From Desulfuromonas sp. (lineage in GTDB: Bacteria > Desulfobacterota > Desulfuromonadia > Desulfuromonadales > BM103): DNA of 64,000 nucleotides. Positions within the stretch are counted from its first letter, which is position 1. Every line of letters starts with the position of its first letter. Shown here in pieces: positions 19,101 through 25,568 of this stretch. The notes under the pieces are model-generated. The model had not been told where the DNA came from. It saw nothing but the letters and a program-made list of their open reading frames with translations, and made no database searches. The position numbers and the translations under genes were made by a program. The DNA is taken from NCBI GenBank assembly GCA_012026975.1, contig VEPG01000010.1, forward strand, positions 36,289 through 100,288, given 5' to 3'.

Positions 19101-20077
19101 TTGGGCACCCAGCCGAGAGCGGTGACCACGGGACGCAGCATGTTGTAGTTGCCGGCCGGCGAATGGCCGCCGTGGCAGTCGAGGCAGCCGAGGGTGGCGT
19201 GCGTGCCGCCGTGCTTTTCATAGATGTGGCAGGTCGTGCAGAGGGCAGAACTCTTGACGCCGGTCGCGTCCGTCGCCACCCGCCCGTAGGAGCGCAGCGC
19301 CTTGCCATTGCCGCCGGAAAATGAAAGATTATCCCAGTTGGACGGGATATCAGGGGTAGTCGGGTCGGAATCGGCAAAATGAACCTGGTGGCAGGAACCG
19401 CAGACCACCTTGCCGCCGGTGAGGCTGATCGGCGTATCGGTATTGATATTGCCGTCGTTTGTCGGCAAGGACCCCACCGCCACATACTTGCCGGGATGGG
19501 CCGCCGCCGCAGTCGCATAGTCGATATCGACCGGGTGGGTGACATTGGTCATGCCGGCCCCCTTGACCCAGGGCACGTGGCAAGCGGTACACATGGTTTC
19601 GGCGGAACCGACACCCTTGGTGAGCAATTGCGGGTTGGTGTCGTCACCGTGCGGGTTGTGGCAGCGCGAGCAGGTCACCCGGCCGGTCGACGCCCCCTGG
19701 CGGGAATAGAACTCCGGATGCGTTATTCGCGAGGGGGCCGTTGCCCCGGCCGCCGTTTGAGTATCCGGCCCCGACCAGTTGTGCGAGGTCTGCCCCCTGC
19801 CGGCAACGACGGAGGCGTTGTTGCCCATGGCATTACTGGAGTCCAAGGCGCCAAACGCCGAATTTGTCGACCCGGTCGTCCCATCGTTCAGGAGTGTGTT
19901 CAACTCCCCGGAATGGCACGTCAGGCAAACGTTGCCCCCGCCGAGGTCGGCAACCGACAGGGTCGGGATGTGGCAGTTCTTGCAGTCGAAGGTATGGACT
20001 ACCACCGCGCCGGCAAGTTGCGGCAGGGTAAGTAGAGCCGCCAATACCACTGCAGTGAACATCGCTCTCGGTTTCAT
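13175..20077 (-). CDS. Giant periplasmic or outer-surface cytochrome c with about 59 heme-binding motifs
   Basis: A protein of 2300 residues from the ATG at 20077, chosen because TAGGAG precedes it and it gives a signal peptide ending in LAGA. By hand I count about 59 heme motifs: about 46 CX2CH, five CX3CH (such as CTNTCH) and eight CX4CH (such as CSNVDCH and CGTNACH), roughly one per 39 residues from start to end. The alternation of CX4CH-NNG with CX2CH follows the Geobacter CxxxxCH/CxxCH repeat architecture. Modules of about 90-110 residues recur, with AHxxH and NHxNG spacers that could supply distal His ligands. No membrane anchor is seen apart from the signal peptide. It is the last gene of an apparent operon with the NHL protein and tetraheme cytochrome upstream. 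Long-range electron conduction across or outside the envelope is the likely role; the exact partner is unknown. Confidence 0.9.
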   Translation of the reverse strand: MKPRAMFTAVVLAALLTLPQLAGAVVVHTFDCKNCHIPTLSVADLGGGNVCLTCHSGELNTLLNDGTTGSTNSAFGALDSSNAMGNNASVVAGRGQTSHNWSGPDTQTAAGATAPSRITHPEFYSRQGASTGRVTCSRCHNPHGDDTNPQLLTKGVGSAETMCTACHVPWVKGAGMTNVTHPVDIDYATAAAAHPGKYVAVGSLPTNDGNINTDTPISLTGGKVVCGSCHQVHFADSDPTTPDIPSNWDNLSFSGGNGKALRSYGRVATDATGVKSSALCTTCHIYEKHGGTHATLGCLDCHGGHSPAGNYNMLRPVVTALGWVPKDGAAGDSDPLAYTTTTAEWKNASGTGYCQGCHNIPATVTQHNVASATSADCVGCHSHQTGSFTKTCNGCHGYAPTTNTAGGTTGYAVTTTAPIYNYSTSGKFKDESQTPHKRHTNGGTDYSFACNQCHYTVVDVETAPHKDGNFQNVTFSGSGTIAWTDTSTPAYTATGNGSCSTTYCHSNGGPRSNGAKKYSATAPVWATGAGDIATCDVCHGNTAATMAPAQRDNSATHIAHLNKNYACNVCHSQTATGNTALVAAGGDHVDGQADVFFDNAFDLNGAAAGGALGAGSYGNTDGTCTTYCHSNGKGAVKQAPDWDDATTGDCGDCHAVAAGTGLLDAHDKHLNAGIGCDTCHGANASTGTHAAHVNRVIDKPAMAVCNACHGATAGQTTGNDREPIWTSVASVDCGTCHVGVLAVINARTAPAKNSFYVSGGGHGDPTLPAGSPNCLGCHTLTADHIDGVTDSNMLTGGATANDAFCKSCHAINSHYANTRTAGGTSNDALACATCHEPHGDGMGTNTDVMLLGTIASRTVNNFTDKAARASYWEADNTGVCQVCHDPTEVSYFNRTANGVTADASHNPGSVCTQCHRHESTPESFAAGCTDCHGNTAAGNYWPDSTAQHGTAWPNRLGSHDIHITKIAGVGATMAQKNATCGYCHPSGGHSGDQAASPADLMNGTTSKFKNILGATNVQTSSVTQSGGNVSCSNVDCHYTTATVAADWYTAGDQASANCNYCHVYTGTYTLGTLPDAHDKHMGETAANGRNMDCTQCHPSTIDAAHQNGVIDFSTAAAPLETTLSIDAATTAGTKLGPKYNAAGAVAAEFSTCANLECHGNFTGGKPANAPNWFNTDARIAGLNNGDGACGTCHGSDSAATPTTNKHAVHLGSNTYVPGNCDDCHTKAVTTHVFGTVDLGGNATVASAPTCTNACHTLDGLDNNVGAAADNPSWTSANKLGCEDCHVSGKTWAGAGGALLTRGLPPATGKHADHGGGYIAAGCVDCHSTNTVTHSLLNNIVEVDGNKVSAYAAGNCTNTCHTLNGVDNAAGGGNDATWTAANLLGCVDCHTNAKAGLKANLAPTSGLHTAATAMAHDVQFLATAIEAAPGTATCTSCHSTAVTSQHINTVGPTAFGAGGITYTWNANINSYSAAGCAAKCHLDAVANSGNGKWSRKWLGVVDAKPLATDNPGAAVCDNCHGDGINKTDGTTVDNAWNAGMAPGHQDSPDADTDIEMLSQHANCKTCHGYGSDQYEEAWGGGSPTPFGHGDGKINMNGPDAAHGTAAGAQYDETNFGCLSACHTGSLTDSGASNYNHTMSDSNWTIAYGDFPSSCFSCHGNGTNSYWPDGGATPDRAGRHQKHMEIVAAKLGVTLPGDDAQQRAICEYCHPAPAGTINHLNSVGNVTSMKKLWDGSADNGAWDAAGDTNKGTCATVDCHNNMTTPAGYSWYGASTSVCSMCHINAPAEQTHAAHLSGSIYGLDNSCAYCHDAATSWTGNTKPASNHINGTFNVSGSVTLAYTGTYPTVKGSCGTNACHNNGRNGAPASGVYTWGTTTNSQCSFCHLNNAQGHQPHFVADGVMISAGGMACSKCHPYNGSTSNVDHMNASINVLGTMGYNGTNLGVTQAASPGTCTTNICHQDGNGTAKVTPLWNRTPSAADNCSICHFDAAPAATAAHDAHIGTAGATSYTAAAANSSTAGEYRFTCAKCHGNTLANHLSSASWAAPTINVAATVNYVAGTDSCVNNACHNNGKGAGVGNDAIRTAYWAATNWGASDDSDPCNNCHGNSPTTNAHRAHAVGIHAEDIYSGATGKLSTATATKSHGDATNSSTISCNVCHSGTVTSARNKFGTECNSCHSGAAEVIMAVADKSKHLDDGTATAEVSFVDMTAFKSKAQLRDNLADANDGTTILSAVWNRITGYKAAASHDKGQAAFATPNFAGGNCSNVACHNNQPAIWNSAGNINPATYAPNCMGCHTSLPK

Positions 20078-20298
20078 GGGCCAACTCCTAGCTGTTGCGG
20101 CGGATCGCATTTTCGCGGATGAATCCCGCTCTTAATAAACGAAGATCAAGTCTTTTAAGTCTATATTGCTGCTGCTGTTTACTCTCGTTTAAGCTACAGG
20201 CCTGCAATCTTAAAAAAACCTATTATAATACCCTAATAAACTGCTCGTCTTCCGTCCATTCAAACCATTGCAAACATGTTCATAGCTCGCCGGTCAGC

Positions 20299-21078
20299 TT
20301 ATTTGTTGTGGCAGGCAAGACACAGGTTACTGCTATCGTTGGGACGAATCAGAAACGGCGTATAATCGGCATCGGTCACATAATCAACATGCGGATCGTG
20401 GCAGGAGGAACATTCCACCCGGTTGTCGGTGCCAAAGAAACGGACACCTTCACCGAGCCAAGCCTTAGCCGTGGCAAGTGGCCGCAGCTGATTTTCCTTG
20501 ACGCCACCAACGCCATATTCCGAACTGGAGAGCACCGAAGCATAGCTGAAGGAAATCGGATGGTCGTCGCGCAAATCGCCAAACGCCCCGGCATTGCCGC
20601 GCGAACCACCGATCTTGGCAGCCGGATTACCGTCTAGCAACGGCTGAATTGGGACATCATCGTTAAAGGTAAAGGTGCTTCGGGGATTGCGGCCAAGCGT
20701 GTTTGAGGGGTTGAGCAGATGCATGACCGAGATGCTGCCATCGTGGCAGGCCATACACAGCAACGATTCATCATTGATGGCGCGAGAGGCCGACAACCCT
20801 TGCAAATAGGTTGAAAGGGTGGCGCTGTTATAGTGAGTCCACGGCCCGGTTGCCAGACTCCGGTTCCACAGGGGACCCTCAAGACGCCCGCCGTGCGGGG
20901 TGTGACAAAAGATGCAAACTTCGCTCTCATCCGACTTGTACATTGCGTACGGTGCCGAACTTGACATGTTGTGGATGGTATTCTTGACATTGGCCAAACC
21001 TTTGGCCCAGACGCTGCCCGCACCTAACAAAAGAAGTGTTGCGACCAGAAGAGAGAGAGTTAAGCGTGCGCTTTTCAT
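20299..21078 (-). CDS. Tetraheme cytochrome c with doubled CXXCH motifs
   Basis: A protein of 259 residues with a Sec signal peptide ending SVWA. Four CX2CH motifs are visible: CIFCH near residue 55, CMACH near 107, CSSCH near 227 and CLACH near the C-terminus. The CIFCHTPHGG and CSSCHDPH contexts are typical of periplasmic doubled-CXXCH cytochromes. The gene starts 28 nt after the NHL/PEGA/FG-GAP gene and is followed, after about 220 nt, by the 59-heme gene, so the three probably form one operon. It may pass electrons between inner-membrane carriers and the giant cytochrome. The 221-nt spacer downstream (20078-20298) is AT-rich and shows no riboswitch or clear hairpin. Confidence 0.88.
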   Translation of the reverse strand: MKSARLTLSLLVATLLLLGAGSVWAKGLANVKNTIHNMSSSAPYAMYKSDESEVCIFCHTPHGGRLEGPLWNRSLATGPWTHYNSATLSTYLQGLSASRAINDESLLCMACHDGSISVMHLLNPSNTLGRNPRSTFTFNDDVPIQPLLDGNPAAKIGGSRGNAGAFGDLRDDHPISFSYASVLSSSEYGVGGVKENQLRPLATAKAWLGEGVRFFGTDNRVECSSCHDPHVDYVTDADYTPFLIRPNDSSNLCLACHNK

Positions 21079-21106
21079 GATATTACTGACCTCGTTTATA
21101 GAAATT

Positions 21107-23917
21107 TCAATTCTTTAGAAGAGCTGCAAAATCCCAGACTGCCTTGCGAACTTCCCCTGGAGTGAGCATGCCGAGTAGCGTCGCTGCCGATTTTTTCGCC
21201 AAGCTATAAGTGCCGGCCGCCAGCTCGGTACGTACCTGACCGGCCTGTGTCAGTGCCGCCGGATTCGCCGCCGCAACCAGGAGAGTAATCTCGTCCCACT
21301 CCGTCAACAGATATTCATTGAAAGCATCGGCATATGTCCGGTCGGCACTCGGCCGGTAGATCAGTCGGCCGCCGACCTTGCCAAGGATCATATCCTGGCC
21401 CTTGACACCATTGACGCCTGCAACCGTTACCCCAAACACGTTGCTAAACGGCAAATTGCCGGCGGCGGTAAAAGCGCCACTCGTGGACAGATCGTTGCGA
21501 TAGATTGCGGGAATTCCGCCAACAGTCACCAGCAGGTCACGGTCGCCGTCGGCATCCCAGTCGACCGGGGTGATCTGGGCGGCACCCGCCACCTGGAAGA
21601 GCGCCACGCCCGCTGCCAACTGCGGCGCAGCATCGCTCCCCTGGTTGTAGAACACCGAGACCTGGCCGGCAGCATTGCCGACCACCAGATCTTTCTTGTC
21701 ATCGCCGTTCAGGTCGACAATGGCCGGGAATGCCCCGCCGCCCACGCTCAGGACGCTGCCATCGACCGTCAGATCCTGACCGGCACCGAACGCCGGCGCC
21801 GTCTCGGTACCGCTGTTCGTGAAGAGCTTCACCGTACCGTCGGCCAGACCCACCAGCAGATCCTTGCGACCGTCGTTATCCCAGTCCGCCACGAAAGGCA
21901 CCGCGCCCGGCAGCACCGGCAGACCGAGACTGCGCTTGGGCTGGAAGGTCAAAGCGGTTGCCGACTGCAAAGCCATTACCGGGAAAAGGGTCAGCTGGCC
22001 CGAGGCGTCGCCGACCAGCAGGTCGAGGCTGCCGTCATTGTCATAATCGACCAGGAATGGGGCGGCTTTCGGTGCCACTGCAAGCGAATCGCCCCCGTTG
22101 ATGGTCCCGGCCGCAAATTTTGACAATTTGCAGGCAGGCAGCAGGTTGGCCGTCACCTTGGCGCTCGCTCCCTCGGCCAACTCTACCTGCGTGACTGACG
22201 GGTCGAAGCCGGCGTGCTCGACGACAACCGAGTAGTTGCCGGCCGCAAGGTCACGCAGCTCCAACGGCGCCAGACCGACGAACTGCCCGGCGAAACCGTG
22301 ATTGCCATGCAGGTAAACCTTGGCATCGGCAACGTTGGCAGTCACTCTCAGCAGCATGACATCGTAGACGAAGCTGCCGGCGATACTCGGTTCCGAGAAG
22401 GTGCCATCGCCATCCCGGGCCGCTACTCTCCAGAAATAAGTCGAACCAGCCACCAGCTTGTCGTAGCCGGCAAGTTCGGTCAGACCAACGGAAGTTCCCG
22501 GAAACGCCTGCCTCAGCAGGAGCTTGGTAAACGTATTGTTGATAGCGATTTCCAACCGATAGGCAAGCCGCGTGTCAGTCGGATCGGGATCGCTGGAGGC
22601 TCCCCAGCTCAGCACACCGTCGTCGCCAAGCTTTTCTCCGGCCAACGGCGACACAAGCGCCGGGGTGGTCGGCGCCTCGTCGGTCGCATTGACCACGAAC
22701 GATGCCGGCGCACTGACCGGCGCGGACGCCTCGGCGTCACTCGCCTGAACCGTCCACACGTAGGAGCCGTTCTCAGCCAGGATGTCGGCGGGAAGGGCAA
22801 CGCCGGTCGCGCTGGTCGTGGTCGAGTAAACCGTGGCAGCACCCTGCTTGACGGTTACCGCGTAGGTCAGGGCATCCCCGTCGATATCGGTCGCGGCATT
22901 CCAGCTCAAGATCGGCGTCATGCTCGCCACCACCGTCCCGCCAACCGGCGACACCGGCTGGGCGGCAGACGGCGCACTGTTGACCCGCACCGGGGTCGAA
23001 CCGCCATCGATGCCAAAGATATCGACACCGGAGCCATCGGAGACAAACAGACGCTTGGTCGCCGGGTCATAGACCGCATCGACGGGTGCCGTCAGCTTTC
23101 CGGAAAGAGCGCCGAAGTCACCAAGGAGGGTCGCAAACGCATCGTCGAACACCCGCAGAGCCACCGGCAGATAGCGAAGCACATAGGCACGGCCGCCGAC
23201 TTGACCTTCGAAGGCAATGCCACGGCCGGTGTGGTTGTCGGTGCCGTACAGAGTTGCATTCAGGACACTGGATTGCAAGGCGCCGGCCGTATCGAAAACC
23301 TGCAGGCGGGGAACCGCGGCTTCGTTATTGGCGACATAGACGCGTGCCGCGAGAGGATTGACCGTAAGCGCACCAATGCTGGTGAAAAGGCCGGCGGTGT
23401 TGCCGGCTCCGCCGAAAGCCGACTTGAAGGTGCCGTTCGGAAAGAACACCTTGATGTTGAACTGACCAACCCCTGTATCGGCGACAAAAACATAACCGTC
23501 GGCATCCAGGTCAATTTCCGCGGGGTCGCCCAGCACTACGCCCGACAGGTAGCCGCCGACACTGCCGTCGGCCACATTGACGATGGCGACTGCCTTGGAC
23601 TTGGTCGAGACGTACAGGGTCTGCCCGTCAGGGGTTACCGCCACCCCCTTGCCGCTGGCCTTCCCTTCCAGGAAGGACGCCACCTGCCGGCCATACCGGT
23701 CGTACTTGAGGACGGTACGGGCAACCTGGTCGGCCACATAGAGATTTCCCTGCCCGTCCACGTCGATTGCGCGAGGGCTGACCAAGCTGCCGCCTGACAA
23801 CTCGCTCAACCAGGTAATCTGCGGGACAGTGACAGCACCGGCCGGACTAAGCCATATGGCATTGAGCAGCAGTGAAATCACCACTGCAAGGCGTGCTACA
23901 GGGAAGAACCGGTTCAT
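21107..23917 (-). CDS. Exported NHL-propeller, FN3, PEGA and FG-GAP repeat protein
   Basis: A protein of 936 residues with a signal peptide ending PAGA. In order it shows an NHL-type beta-propeller (about residues 35-310, with repeats such as G-x-L-Y-V-A-D), two Ig/FN3-like segments (about 315-530), a PEGA-like domain (about 535-605, with LxLRDLAAGNYSVVVEHAGF), and at least four FG-GAP/VCBS repeats (about 620-860, with DYDNDGSLDLLVGD and DWDNDGRKDLLVG). The last 70 residues are helical and unassigned. It contains no heme motif. It is the first gene of the cytochrome operon, preceded by a sigma-54-like promoter and a palindromic leader. It is probably a large surface or periplasmic scaffold that associates with the cytochromes encoded downstream; that role is inferred from context. 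Confidence 0.82.
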   Translation of the reverse strand: MNRFFPVARLAVVISLLLNAIWLSPAGAVTVPQITWLSELSGGSLVSPRAIDVDGQGNLYVADQVARTVLKYDRYGRQVASFLEGKASGKGVAVTPDGQTLYVSTKSKAVAIVNVADGSVGGYLSGVVLGDPAEIDLDADGYVFVADTGVGQFNIKVFFPNGTFKSAFGGAGNTAGLFTSIGALTVNPLAARVYVANNEAAVPRLQVFDTAGALQSSVLNATLYGTDNHTGRGIAFEGQVGGRAYVLRYLPVALRVFDDAFATLLGDFGALSGKLTAPVDAVYDPATKRLFVSDGSGVDIFGIDGGSTPVRVNSAPSAAQPVSPVGGTVVASMTPILSWNAATDIDGDALTYAVTVKQGAATVYSTTTSATGVALPADILAENGSYVWTVQASDAEASAPVSAPASFVVNATDEAPTTPALVSPLAGEKLGDDGVLSWGASSDPDPTDTRLAYRLEIAINNTFTKLLLRQAFPGTSVGLTELAGYDKLVAGSTYFWRVAARDGDGTFSEPSIAGSFVYDVMLLRVTANVADAKVYLHGNHGFAGQFVGLAPLELRDLAAGNYSVVVEHAGFDPSVTQVELAEGASAKVTANLLPACKLSKFAAGTINGGDSLAVAPKAAPFLVDYDNDGSLDLLVGDASGQLTLFPVMALQSATALTFQPKRSLGLPVLPGAVPFVADWDNDGRKDLLVGLADGTVKLFTNSGTETAPAFGAGQDLTVDGSVLSVGGGAFPAIVDLNGDDKKDLVVGNAAGQVSVFYNQGSDAAPQLAAGVALFQVAGAAQITPVDWDADGDRDLLVTVGGIPAIYRNDLSTSGAFTAAGNLPFSNVFGVTVAGVNGVKGQDMILGKVGGRLIYRPSADRTYADAFNEYLLTEWDEITLLVAAANPAALTQAGQVRTELAAGTYSLAKKSAATLLGMLTPGEVRKAVWDFAALLKN

Positions 23918-23961
23918 TGTGCGGCCTCCTGGAAGATGCGGATATTGCTCTTCTTTTTAAT

Positions 23962-24018
23962 AAATCGCGAGGACATGCGAGGCTCCCGACGACACCCCTT
24001 TTCGTGGCTCCGCGATTT
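23962..24018 (-). promoter_or_regulatory. Structured leader element upstream of the NHL-cytochrome operon
   Basis: The arms AAATCGCG (23962-23969) and CGCGATTT (24011-24018) are perfectly complementary and enclose about 41 nt with further short pairings. The element sits between the putative sigma-54 promoter and the start codon at 23917, so it would be in the mRNA leader. It does not match the GEMM core or any other riboswitch class I know. It could be a protein-binding operator, a stability element or an unknown RNA. Confidence 0.4.
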
Positions 24019-24035
24019 CCCCTGCATTGGTGGTT

Positions 24036-24051
24036 TGCAATCTTGATACCA
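24036..24051 (-). promoter_or_regulatory. Sigma-54-like (-24/-12) promoter
   Basis: The minus strand reads TGGTATCAAGATTGCA. It keeps the GG at -24 and GC at -12 with the correct spacing and the TTGCA -12 element, although the -24 box (TGGTAT against TGGCAC) is imperfect. It points towards the NHL-cytochrome operon starting at 23917 and lies next to a sigma-54 activator gene, which supports the call. Confidence 0.5.
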
Positions 24052-24060
24052 AAATCAAGA

Positions 24061-24082
24061 GGGGGCTGATTATCCAGCCCCC
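24061..24082 (-). terminator. Terminator after the response-regulator gene
   Basis: GGGGGCTG (24061-24068) pairs with CAGCCCCC (24075-24082), six nucleotides after the stop codon at 24088 on the minus strand. The downstream sequence TCTTGATTTTGG is moderately T-rich. Confidence 0.6.
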
Positions 24083-24087
24083 TCCCT

Positions 24088-25461
24088 TCAAACCAGAAAA
24101 CCGAATTTCTTCATGCGGTAGCGGAAGGCGTCGATGCCGAGGTTGAGCTTCTTGGCGGCCTTGGACTGGTTCCCCTCGGCGATCTCCAACGACTGTCGGA
24201 TCAGTTCGCGTTCGATATCCTCGATGTCGACACCTTCGGGAGGGATACGAAGATTGAGGGGGCTGCTGCCGGATTCACTGGTACGGGAAATCAACTCGCG
24301 GGGAAGATGATCGAGCATCAGCGTCTCCTCGCTCTCGAGGATGATGGCGCGCTCGATGATATTGCGCAGTTCCCTGACGTTCCCCGGCCAGGCGTATTCC
24401 TCGAGGAACTTGTGGGCCATCTTGGAAACCCCGGCGACATTCTTGCCGAACTCGCGGTTGAAGTGGCCGATAAAGAATTCGACCAGCGGCATGATGTCTT
24501 CGCGCCGGTCGCGCAGAGGGGAGAGATAGATGGGGATGACCTGAAGACGATAGTAGAGGTCGTTGCGGAACTCCTTGGCTTCGATCTTCTTGAGCAAATC
24601 CTGATTGGTGGCCGAAACAATGCGGACGTCGACGGGGATCTCCTTGGTGCCGCCGACCCGGCGGAAGGCACGTTCTTCAAGGACGCGCAGGAGCTTGGCC
24701 TGCATCCCCATCTCCATATCGCCGATCTCGTCAAGGAAGATGGTACCGCCGTCGGCGGTCTCGAACAGCCCCTTCTTCTGCACCTTGGCATCGGTGAAGG
24801 CGCCCTTCTCGTGGCCAAGCAGTTCGCTTTCCAGCAGGGTGGCGGGAACCGCCGCGCAGTTGATCGCCATGAAGGGTTTGTCATGACGGGCGCTCTCGTA
24901 GTGGATCGCCTTGGCAATCAGTTCCTTGCCGGTGCCGCTCTCCCCCTGGATGAGGACGGTGCTGGCATCGCTCTTGGCAACCTTGCGCACCATGTCAAGC
25001 ACCTGGCCCATGGCGCGGCTTTTGCCGATGATGTTATCGATGCCGTACTTGCTGCTCTGCGCCGAACGCAGGTGGGCAACCTCCTTGCGCAGGTCGCGGG
25101 TTTCCAGCGCCTTGCGGACGATGATCGCCAGCTCGTCAAGATTGAACGGCTTGTTGATGTAGTCGTAGGCACCCATGCGCATCGCCTTGACGGCGGTTTC
25201 CAGAACGCCGAGGGCGGTGACCATGATGACAATCAGCTCCTCGTCGAACTCCTTGGCGCGGGAGAGCACTTCCAGACCGTCCATGCCGGGAAGTTGGATG
25301 TCGAGCAAAACCAGATCGGGGGAATCTTCCTGAATTTGCCGGAGCGCTTCCTCACCCGACGATGCCGTCTGCACCTCGTACCCCTGCTTGCGCAGCGACT
25401 GTTCCAGCGACCAGCGAATCAGGTGTTCATCGTCGACGACAAGGATTTTGGCTTTGCGCAT
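24088..25461 (-). CDS. Sigma-54-dependent response regulator, NtrC family
   Basis: A protein of 457 residues. Residues 1-120 form a receiver domain (KILVVDDE, phosphoacceptor Asp near 54 in LLDIQLPGMDG, conserved Thr and Lys further on). Residues about 145-380 form the AAA+ sigma-54 activation domain with Walker A GESGTGKE, Walker B GGTIFLDEIGD, and the sigma-54 contact loop as GAFTDA instead of the commonest GAFTGA. The C-terminal 45 residues form a Fis-type helix-turn-helix (NQSKAAKKLNLGIDAFRYRM). The histidine kinase gene lies 103 nt upstream on the same strand, so the two form a two-component pair. The adjacent sigma-54-like promoter in front of the NHL-cytochrome operon is the natural candidate target, which is inference. 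Confidence 0.93.
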   Translation of the reverse strand: MRKAKILVVDDEHLIRWSLEQSLRKQGYEVQTASSGEEALRQIQEDSPDLVLLDIQLPGMDGLEVLSRAKEFDEELIVIMVTALGVLETAVKAMRMGAYDYINKPFNLDELAIIVRKALETRDLRKEVAHLRSAQSSKYGIDNIIGKSRAMGQVLDMVRKVAKSDASTVLIQGESGTGKELIAKAIHYESARHDKPFMAINCAAVPATLLESELLGHEKGAFTDAKVQKKGLFETADGGTIFLDEIGDMEMGMQAKLLRVLEERAFRRVGGTKEIPVDVRIVSATNQDLLKKIEAKEFRNDLYYRLQVIPIYLSPLRDRREDIMPLVEFFIGHFNREFGKNVAGVSKMAHKFLEEYAWPGNVRELRNIIERAIILESEETLMLDHLPRELISRTSESGSSPLNLRIPPEGVDIEDIERELIRQSLEIAEGNQSKAAKKLNLGIDAFRYRMKKFGFLV

Positions 25462-25487
25462 TCGTAACCCTTTGAAATTTATGATGA

Positions 25488-25568
25488 GCAGGGGCGCATG
25501 ACAGGCGCCCTGGGCGGATACCGTCCGCCCTTGCGATAAATCGGTGGCACGTCACGCCGTGCCCCTAC
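25488..25568. repeat. GTAGGGGC-type palindromic repeat, copy 1
   Basis: A cluster of GC-rich hairpins bounded by GCAGGGGC and GCCCCTAC, filling most of the gap between the response-regulator and kinase genes. Inner hairpins include GGGCGGA/TCCGCCC. On the minus strand its GTAGGGGC boundary contains the TAG stop codon of the kinase gene (25565-25567). Related copies lie at 27636, 34568 and 46062. Confidence 0.65.

Noticed and set aside
15362..19324. Long plus-strand open frame of 1320 codons opposite the 59-heme gene.
   Set aside because: It is antisense to a clear heme-motif gene, has no recognisable domains and its length follows from the GC-rich codon bias of the real gene.
3939..20077. 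Regularly repeating DNA in the giant cytochrome genes as CRISPR arrays.
   Set aside because: The periodicity comes from protein repeats and heme motifs in frame, with no constant repeat-spacer structure.
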